A stretch of DNA of 5,407 nt from Crocinitomicaceae bacterium (GTDB taxonomy: Bacteria; Bacteroidota; Bacteroidia; Flavobacteriales_D; Crocinitomicaceae). The DNA lies in assembly GCA_013215515.1 (NCBI GenBank), contig JABSPC010000134.1:1-5407 (forward strand), given 5' to 3'. Below the pieces are notes generated by a model. The model was not told the origin of the DNA. It did not search any database and was given only the letters and a program-made list of their open reading frames with translations. A program made the position numbers and the translations under genes. Below are positions 1 to 5,407 of this stretch, one piece after another (within the stretch, counting starts at the first letter, position 1; each line of letters starts with the position of its first letter).

Positions 1-118
1 GTAATATTTCATTCAACAAGTCTAATTCCAAAACGTCCTTTTTTGAAGGCTAAGATACATTACTCCCCTCGATTTTTAATGTGACCCCTTACTTCGTACA
101 ATTAATCTTTGGAGAGTC

Positions 119-171
119 TTCAAGAACTTTGAAACTAATTGTTATTTGATTGATCCAATCACATTCTTGAA
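119..171. repeat. Nested inverted repeats in the maeB leader (possible hairpin or operator)
   Basis: An 8-base outer arm TTCAAGAA (119-126) is matched by its exact reverse complement TTCTTGAA (164-171). Inside lies a tighter palindrome, TGATTG-ATC-CAATCA (147-161), with 6-base arms and a 3-base centre. The half TGATTGAT recurs at 233-240 and ATCCAAT at 250-256. As DNA this could be a regulator site, and as RNA a two-tier hairpin if transcription starts further upstream. Repeats of this length are expected about once by chance in roughly 300 AT-rich bases, so the function is a guess. Confidence 0.25.
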
Positions 172-194
172 TGAACTTTTCTCAATATTTGTTG

Positions 195-230
195 TAAGTA
201 CTTAAAGTCAGATAAAGGCTGAATTTATCT
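195..230. repeat. Two adjacent palindromes upstream of maeB
   Basis: TAAGTACTTA at 195-204 is a perfect 10-base palindrome. Six bases further on, AGATAAA (210-216) pairs with TTTATCT (224-230) across a 7-base loop, giving a perfect 7-base stem. They lie 65-100 bases before the maeB start, where an operator or a leader hairpin could act. The stems are almost entirely A-T, with no T-tract following, so this is not a terminator. No known binding-site family is recognised. Confidence 0.2.
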
Positions 231-295
231 CATGATTGATGAAAGATGAATCCAATTGATTTTAGTATCTTTAGCGGCTTCATAACGAGCATAAC

Positions 296-2560
296 ATGGC
301 AAAAATCAGAAAACAAGATGCATTGGATTATCACTCAACTGGGAAGCCAGGTAAAATTGAGGTAGTTCCTACAAAACCATATTCTTCTCCCAGAGATCTT
401 TCTTTGGCCTATTCCCCAGGAGTAGCGGAGCCTTGCTTGAAAATAGCGAAGAATAAAGAGGACGTTTATAAGTACACAAGTAAAGGAAACTTAGTTGCAG
501 TAATTTCTAACGGAACGGCTGTTTTAGGCTTGGGTAATATAGGTCCTGAAGCTTCTAAACCCGTAATGGAGGGGAAAGGGTTGTTGTTTAAGATTTTCGC
601 AGATATCGATGTTTTTGATATTGAATTGGACGCTTCTGATCCAGATTTGTTTGTTCAAACCGTTAAGGCAATGGCACCAACTTTTGGAGGGATTAACTTA
701 GAAGACATAAAAGCGCCTGAGGCATTTGAAATTGAAAGACGCCTAAAGGAGGAATTAGATATTCCAGTAATGCATGATGATCAACACGGTACTGCGATTA
801 TTTCTTCAGCAGCTTTGTTGAATGCACTTGAATTGGCGAAAAAAAAAATAGAAAAAGTAAAAATTGTTGTGTCCGGAGCTGGAGCTTCAGCTCTTTCTTG
901 CGCAACGTTATATTGGAAGTTAGGAGCGAAGAGAGAAAATATATATATGTTTGACTCTAAGGGGCTTATCTATCAAGGAAGAACAGACTTGGACTCGAAT
1001 AAGAAGGTTTTTGCTACGCATAAAAAGGATATCGCTTTCGCTGCAGCATTCAACAAGGCAGATGTTTTCCTTGGATTATCTAGAGGTGGGATTGTCGCGA
1101 AAGAGATGATTTCTGCAATGGCAAAGGATCCTATTGTTTTTGCTTTGGCAAATCCAGAACCTGAAATTGGGTATGAAGACGCTACCAGTGTAAGAAAAGA
1201 CATAATCATGGCAACAGGAAGATCTGATCATCCGAACCAAGTGAATAATGTTCTTGGGTTTCCATTTATTTTCCGTGGAGCGTTAGATGTTAGAGCAACG
1301 ACTATCAATGAAGAAATGAAGTTGGCCGCAGTTAAAGCCATTGCAGGACTTGCAAAAGAAACGATTCCAGAAGAGGTAATTGAGGCTTATGGAGAAAAAA
1401 ATATTTCTTTCGGTAGAGAACAGTTTATTCCAAAACCACTAGATCCACGATTGATTTATTACGTTGCTCCGGCAGTTGCTAAAGCGGCGATGGATTCTGG
1501 TGTGGCAAAAAAACCAATTACAAACTGGGAAGAATACGAGATGGCGTTGAAGAATCGTCTTGGACTTGATAATAAATTACTTAGAAACATTACTGAAAAA
1601 GCACAACGATCACCAAAACGAGTTGTTTTTGCAGAGGCGGATAATATCAAGATTCTTAAAGCTGCTCAAACTGCTTGGGAAGAAGGTGTTGCAATGCCTA
1701 TTCTTCTTGGAAAGAGAAAGAAAATTGAAGCGCTAATAAAAGAATACGTGATTGAGATCCAGGATGTCACTATCATCGATCCTAAGTCTGACGAAGAAAG
1801 AGAAAGAAGAATTGTATTCGGAAATGCCTTTTTCGAGAAACGCAAACGCAAAGGAGTTACCGAATTTGAAGCTATTCAGGTAATGCGTGAAAGAAACCAC
1901 TTCGGCGCGATGATGGTTGAACTTGGTGATGCCGATGCAATGATTACCGGTATTACTAGAAATTATCGCGATGTGGTTCGACCTGCCTTACAGATTGTTG
2001 GTTTACAAAAGGATATGAGTAAGGTAGCTGGAATGTATATTCTGGATACGAAACGTGGACCAATGTTCTTAGCCGATACAACAATTAACAAAAATCCAAC
2101 TGCTGAGGATATTGCAGAAATAACCTCAAACGTGGCGAAGACAATTCGTAAGTTCAAAGTAACACCAAGAGTTGCACTATTGAGCTATTCTAACTTTGGT
2201 TCTTCTCCAGGGGAAGATCCAAGTAAAATGGCGAAAGCAGTTGAGCTAATTAAGAAAAATGATCCTAACTTATTGGTCGATGGCGAATTACAAGCTAATT
2301 TCGCCTTGAATAACGCACTGATGAACGAGAAATTTTCATTCTCAGATTTGGCGAATAAAAAAGTTAACACTTTAATTTTCCCGAACCTTTCTGCTGGTAA
2401 TATTGCTTACAAGTTATTGCAGGAAATGACTGAAGGAGATGCAATTGGACCTGTATTGGTTGGATTGAAAAAATCAATTCACGTACTTCAAATGGGATCT
2501 TCTGTTAGAGAGATCATTAATATGGTAAAGGTTGCAGTAGTAGACGCTCAAAATAAATAA
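296..2560 (+). CDS. maeB: NADP-dependent malic enzyme with C-terminal phosphotransacetylase-like domain
   Basis: Cytoplasmic enzyme that oxidatively decarboxylates malate to pyruvate and CO2, making NADPH. The 754-residue length fits the long bacterial MaeB type. Domain order: malic N-terminal domain (about 18-155), NAD(P)-binding domain (about 160-400), phosphotransacetylase-like domain (about 430-750). Visible residues include the catalytic Tyr39 in YSPGVAEPC, Lys94 in MEGKGLLFK, metal ligands Glu136-Asp137 in LEDIKAPEAF and Asp161/162 in HDDQHGTA, and the nucleotide loop SGAGASA at 193-199. In the C-terminal domain the GDADAMITG and ADTTINKNP segments are kept, but the catalytic Ser, Arg and Asp of true Pta (near 732-739) are replaced. 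In E. coli MaeB this domain senses acetyl-CoA and does not catalyse, so an allosteric role is inferred. The ATG at 296 begins the usual MaeB N-terminus; no Shine-Dalgarno precedes it. First gene of the operon, 2 bases before ruvA. Confidence 0.96.
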   Translation: MAKIRKQDALDYHSTGKPGKIEVVPTKPYSSPRDLSLAYSPGVAEPCLKIAKNKEDVYKYTSKGNLVAVISNGTAVLGLGNIGPEASKPVMEGKGLLFKIFADIDVFDIELDASDPDLFVQTVKAMAPTFGGINLEDIKAPEAFEIERRLKEELDIPVMHDDQHGTAIISSAALLNALELAKKKIEKVKIVVSGAGASALSCATLYWKLGAKRENIYMFDSKGLIYQGRTDLDSNKKVFATHKKDIAFAAAFNKADVFLGLSRGGIVAKEMISAMAKDPIVFALANPEPEIGYEDATSVRKDIIMATGRSDHPNQVNNVLGFPFIFRGALDVRATTINEEMKLAAVKAIAGLAKETIPEEVIEAYGEKNISFGREQFIPKPLDPRLIYYVAPAVAKAAMDSGVAKKPITNWEEYEMALKNRLGLDNKLLRNITEKAQRSPKRVVFAEADNIKILKAAQTAWEEGVAMPILLGKRKKIEALIKEYVIEIQDVTIIDPKSDEERERRIVFGNAFFEKRKRKGVTEFEAIQVMRERNHFGAMMVELGDADAMITGITRNYRDVVRPALQIVGLQKDMSKVAGMYILDTKRGPMFLADTTINKNPTAEDIAEITSNVAKTIRKFKVTPRVALLSYSNFGSSPGEDPSKMAKAVELIKKNDPNLLVDGELQANFALNNALMNEKFSFSDLANKKVNTLIFPNLSAGNIAYKLLQEMTEGDAIGPVLVGLKKSIHVLQMGSSVREIINMVKVAVVDAQNK

Positions 2561-2562
2561 GG

Positions 2563-3138
2563 ATGATAGCACAATTGAACGGTAAACTTGTTGAAAAGAA
2601 TCCAACGGCATTAATTATTGACTGCGGAGGAGTTGGATATGCGGTCAAAATTTCATTAAATACCTTCAGTGCTATTGGCTCTAAGGAAGCGGTGAAAGTG
2701 TATACCAAACTTATTGTTCGTGAAGATGCTCAGTTGCTTTACGGGTTTGCTGAGCCAATTGAACGCGAAATGTTCAACCATCTTATTTCGGTTTCAGGAA
2801 TTGGACCAAATACTGCCATGATCATGTTATCTTCTATGGTGCCAGAAGAAATAGCAACGGCAATTCAAACAGATGACGTTAAAAAAATACAGAGTGTCAA
2901 GGGTATAGGGGCTAAAACGGCAGAAAGAGTTATCGTAGATTTGAGGGGTAAAATGTTAAAAATGGCGTTTTCGACCGAAAATATCTTTACCGCGAACAAT
3001 ACGAACCATTTTGATGCGTTAACAGCATTGGTTTCCTTAGGGTTTGATAAAAAATCGGCCGAGAAAGCGATTGACAAAGTAAGTACGGGCGAAGAGTCAG
3101 TTGAACAATTAATTAAGGAAGCTTTGAAAATATTATAA
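2563..3138 (+). CDS. ruvA: Holliday junction branch migration complex subunit RuvA
   Basis: RuvA forms tetramers that bind four-way Holliday junctions and load the RuvB helicase for branch migration in recombinational repair; RuvC then resolves the junction. The 191-residue length is normal for the family. Domain I (about 1-62) is the OB-fold, starting MIAQLNGKLVEK and containing the acidic pin Glu54-Asp55 in VREDAQLLYGF. Domain II carries two helix-hairpin-helix motifs, around VSGIGPNTA (77-85) and VKGIGAKTAERVIVDL (112-127). Domain III (about 148-191, FDALTALVSLGFDKKSAEKAI) is the small C-terminal domain that contacts RuvB. The ATG lies 2 bases after the maeB stop and gives the canonical RuvA N-terminus, so coupled translation is likely. 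ruvB and ruvC are not in the window. Nothing is missing or truncated. Confidence 0.97.
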   Translation: MIAQLNGKLVEKNPTALIIDCGGVGYAVKISLNTFSAIGSKEAVKVYTKLIVREDAQLLYGFAEPIEREMFNHLISVSGIGPNTAMIMLSSMVPEEIATAIQTDDVKKIQSVKGIGAKTAERVIVDLRGKMLKMAFSTENIFTANNTNHFDALTALVSLGFDKKSAEKAIDKVSTGEESVEQLIKEALKIL

Positions 3139-3140
3139 AG

Positions 3141-3212
3141 TTGAATACTAGACATCTACATATTAGACTTGCTACGTTATTATGCATCATCTGCATAGGA
3201 AATGTTATGGGA
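3141..3212 (+). other. Signal peptide of SprA, read from a TTG start
   Basis: Codons 1-24 encode a short basic/His n-region (NTRHLHIR), a hydrophobic core with Leu, Ile and two Cys, and a VMG motif with small residues at -3 and -1 before Gln25. This fits Sec export and signal peptidase I cleavage. Neither Cys15 (TLLC) nor Cys18 (CIIC) is in a good lipobox, since Gly, Ala or Ser is lacking at -1, so a lipoprotein is unlikely. Confidence 0.8.
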
Positions 3213-5407
3213 CAAGACACTTTGATCTATCCTATCTATCCAACGTACGATCCAACGCAAACTCAACCACAGAGTTTCGACTTAGGAGATCCATCATCAA
3301 TTGAACAAACTATTGTATATGATCCAGTTACCGGAACATATGTCTTTAAGGAATCGATTGGCGTTAACGATTTGAATTACAGAAATCCTTCAATGATGAC
3401 CTTTGAGGAGTACATCGAATATGAACGTCAAAAAGCACTCCGCGATAATTGGAAAAGTAAAATTGATGATCAAACGGCAGAAAATCAGCCTATCGAATTT
3501 CCAATTAAAGTTCCTGGTAAATTATTCGAGAACTTCTTCGGATCAGATCAAATCACAATTAGACCGCAAGGAAGTGTAGAGCTTTCGTTTGGTGTCAACT
3601 CATCTAGATACGACAATCCAATCTTACCAGTTAAACAAAGAAGAATTACACGATTCGATTTCCAACAACAAATTCAAATGAATCTTGTTGGACAAATTGG
3701 AACAAAACTTAAAATTGGAACGAGCTATAATACTCAAGCGGCTTTTGATTTTGACAATCAACAAAAACTTGAATACGTAGGGAATGAAGATCAAATCATG
3801 CAAAAGATTGCATTGGGTAATGTTTCATTCGAATTACCGACTTCTTTAATTCCTAGTTCACAAACTTTATTTGGTGCAACAACTCAATTGAAATTTGGAA
3901 AGACAACAGTCGACCTTATTGCTGCCTCGTCTAAAGGGAAAAGACAAGAAATCAATATTAGTGGGAAAGCTCAAGTTCAACTATTTGAATTGGGAGCAGA
4001 TAACTACGAAGCGAACCGTCACTATTTCATTAATACGTATCACAGAGATCATTATAATGAATCAATGAAGACGCTGCCGATAGCAAACACAACCATCAAC
4101 ATTACTAGGATGGAAGTTTGGTTAACGAACAGAACAAATAACACTGAGAACACAAGAAATATTATTGGGTTCTCTGATTTAGGGGAAGCGCTTGCAACTA
4201 ATGTTCAGGGTAATCCTGGTTCTTATTCGGGAACGGACCTTCCTGATAATGAGGCAAACGGACTTTATCCATGGGCATCGACAAATCCTCAAATTAGAAG
4301 TTTTGTTGGAGCTGTTTCATCTTTAAGTAGCCAAGTGGTTTCACCTGGTCCTTTCCAACAAGGAGTACATTTCGAAAAAGTTGAAAACGCAAGAAAATTA
4401 ACGGAGCAAGAATTTAGCTATAATACTCAAATGGGATTCATCTCATTGAACCTACCATTAAACAATGATGAAGTATTAGCTGTAGCATACGAGTATACTT
4501 ACAATAACCAAATATATCAAGTTGGTGAATTTTCAACGGATGGTGTTTCTGGTCAAGACGCCTTGATTCTAAAATTATTGAAAGCAACAATCACAAATCC
4601 AAACACAAAAATTTGGGATTTGATGATGAAGAATGTTTATTCTATCGGAGCTTATCAAGTAGATCAAGAAGGGTTTAGATTGGATTTATTATACAACAAC
4701 CCTGACAATTCAGTATTACTTCCATTAATACCAATTGATGGTGTTGATGACCAACAATTGGTGACCTTATTGGACATGGATAGAATGAATCAAAATCAAC
4801 AACCTTTCTCAGACGGAGTGTTCGATTTTGTTCCCATTCAATTTAACGGCAATATGGCGCAAAGCGCTGGAACTATCAATACAAGAAATGGTAGAGTTTA
4901 CTTTTCTACGATTGAACCTTTTGGTAAAACCTTAGGCGACAAACTTCAAGCTGCTGGACTACCTGAAATATTAATTAATCAAGTTGCTTTTACTGAATTA
5001 TACGATTCAACAAAAACCGCCGCGCAGCAAATTCCAAGCAAGAACAGATTTAGTATCAAAGGAGAATACCAATCTTCAATTAGTTCTGATATTCCATTGA
5101 ATGCGCTGAACGTTCCAGAAGGAGCGGTAACAGTTACAGCAGGAGGAATTAAATTACAAGAAGGAACGGATTATACTGTTGATTACAACCTTGGCCGTGT
5201 AAAAATCTTAAACTCTGGAATTTTAGAGTCGAACACGCCAATTAAAATTTCGATTGAAAGTAATTCAGTTTTCGGTTTCCAAGCCAAATCCTTAATTGGT
5301 TCCAGAATCGCCCATCGATTCGGAAATCGATTGAACGTAGGAGCGACTTGGCTGCGAATGATGGAACGTCCGGTAACACAAAAAGTTGATATTGGAAGTG
5401 AGCCATA
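3141..5407 (+). CDS. sprA: T9SS outer-membrane translocon / gliding motility protein SprA, N-terminal part (runs off the right edge)
   Basis: SprA (Sov in Porphyromonas) is the very large outer-membrane beta-barrel through which type IX secretion clients cross; in Flavobacterium it is also needed for gliding. Partners known for the family include PorV and a plug protein. The window holds 755 codons without a stop; family members are about 2,400 residues, so roughly a third is present. Residues 1-24 form a signal peptide: NTRHLHIR, then LATLLCIICIGNVMG, likely cut at VMG|QD. Next come a short Pro/Gln-rich stretch (about 30-45) and family-typical segments: YDPVTGTYVF (60-69), MTFEEYIEY (86-94), GTSYNTQAAFDFD (193-205), HYFINTYHRDHYNESM (294-309), NGRVYFSTIEPFG (583-595) and GTDYTVDYNLGRVKIL (675-690), resembling the SprA N-terminal domain. 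The start is set at TTG 3141: the frame has no ATG before 3207, and starting there would delete the signal peptide. It lies 2 bases after the ruvA stop with no Shine-Dalgarno. The alternating polar/hydrophobic composition fits a secreted beta protein. Confidence 0.93.
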   Translation, partial: MNTRHLHIRLATLLCIICIGNVMGQDTLIYPIYPTYDPTQTQPQSFDLGDPSSIEQTIVYDPVTGTYVFKESIGVNDLNYRNPSMMTFEEYIEYERQKALRDNWKSKIDDQTAENQPIEFPIKVPGKLFENFFGSDQITIRPQGSVELSFGVNSSRYDNPILPVKQRRITRFDFQQQIQMNLVGQIGTKLKIGTSYNTQAAFDFDNQQKLEYVGNEDQIMQKIALGNVSFELPTSLIPSSQTLFGATTQLKFGKTTVDLIAASSKGKRQEINISGKAQVQLFELGADNYEANRHYFINTYHRDHYNESMKTLPIANTTINITRMEVWLTNRTNNTENTRNIIGFSDLGEALATNVQGNPGSYSGTDLPDNEANGLYPWASTNPQIRSFVGAVSSLSSQVVSPGPFQQGVHFEKVENARKLTEQEFSYNTQMGFISLNLPLNNDEVLAVAYEYTYNNQIYQVGEFSTDGVSGQDALILKLLKATITNPNTKIWDLMMKNVYSIGAYQVDQEGFRLDLLYNNPDNSVLLPLIPIDGVDDQQLVTLLDMDRMNQNQQPFSDGVFDFVPIQFNGNMAQSAGTINTRNGRVYFSTIEPFGKTLGDKLQAAGLPEILINQVAFTELYDSTKTAAQQIPSKNRFSIKGEYQSSISSDIPLNALNVPEGAVTVTAGGIKLQEGTDYTVDYNLGRVKILNSGILESNTPIKISIESNSVFGFQAKSLIGSRIAHRFGNRLNVGATWLRMMERPVTQKVDIGSEP

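Larger units (their letters stand above)
1..295. other. Non-coding upstream region of the maeB-ruvA-sprA operon
   Basis: This AT-rich stretch holds no supported gene. The plus frames close early (for example a frame open from base 1 ends at the TGA at 82-84), and the minus strand gives only reading frames of a dozen or so codons. It presumably contains the promoter and leader of the downstream operon. No complete Bacteroidota-type promoter (TTTG, about 19 bases, TAnnTTTG) was found; near matches are AATCTTTG at 104-111 and TATCTTTA at 266-273, neither with a properly spaced TTTG upstream. Several short inverted repeats occur, listed separately. No rho-independent terminator for a gene to the left is evident: the small CCTT/AAGG hairpin near 37-49 has no T-tract after it. 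Confidence 0.7.

Noticed and set aside
37..49. CCTT-TTTTG-AAGG hairpin as a terminator of a gene to the left
   Set aside because: The stem is only four base pairs and no T-tract follows it in the plus direction.
1..84. Tail of a coding region entering from the left edge
   Set aside because: A plus frame is open for 27 codons from base 1, but that length is unremarkable and the translation resembles no known protein end.
104..111. AATCTTTG as a Bacteroidota -7 promoter element
   Set aside because: It matches the TAnnTTTG pattern except at the first base, but no TTTG lies about 19 bases upstream. It was kept out of the feature list as too weak.
266..273. TATCTTTA as a -7 promoter element just before maeB
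   Set aside because: Its last base departs from the consensus, it has no -33 TTTG, and it would leave a leader of under 20 bases.
2865..3155. Minus-strand reading frame of 96 codons opposite ruvA
   Set aside because: It runs antisense to the well-supported ruvA, is rich in Ser, Leu and Phe as expected of a shadow frame, and shows no domain. The other antisense frames opposite maeB are rejected for the same reason.
3207..3209. ATG as the sprA start
   Set aside because: It is the first in-frame ATG but falls at codon 23, right at the signal peptidase site, and would remove the export signal from an outer-membrane protein.
3182..3304. Short out-of-frame plus-strand ORF starting at ATG 3182
   Set aside because: It lies inside the sprA N-terminal coding region in another frame, is only about 40 codons long, and resembles no known protein.

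Overview
The window comes from a Bacteroidota genome, most likely order Flavobacteriales or a close relative. Three things point there: a type IX secretion (T9SS) SprA gene, found only in Bacteroidota; AT-rich sequence; and gene starts that sit in A-rich context without a recognisable Shine-Dalgarno. The genus cannot be decided from this window.

Layout: positions 1-295 are AT-rich non-coding sequence with several short inverted repeats and no convincing promoter. Three plus-strand genes then fill the rest: a 754-residue malic enzyme with a C-terminal phosphotransacetylase-like domain (maeB, 296-2560), the Holliday-junction protein RuvA (2563-3138), and the first 755 codons of the T9SS outer-membrane translocon protein SprA (from 3141, running off the right edge). 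Only 2 bases separate maeB from ruvA and ruvA from sprA, so the three are almost certainly co-transcribed and probably translationally coupled.

sprA is the gene most easily missed. It has no stop in the window, and its best start is a TTG at 3141, not the first in-frame ATG at 3207. Only the TTG start gives the signal peptide an outer-membrane protein needs. The gene is open without interruption to the last base.

The three products act in unrelated processes: central carbon metabolism and NADPH supply, recombination and repair in the cytoplasm, and protein export and gliding at the outer membrane. From memory, the same order (malic enzyme, ruvA, sprA, then gcvH) occurs around sprA in Flavobacterium johnsoniae and relatives, so this looks like a conserved housekeeping arrangement and not an accessory island. 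I see no mobile element, CRISPR, RNA gene or unknown system. The points worth a second look are the TTG start, the tight coupling of an unusual gene set, the degenerate active site of the phosphotransacetylase domain, a run of ten A in maeB, and the inverted repeats in the leader.
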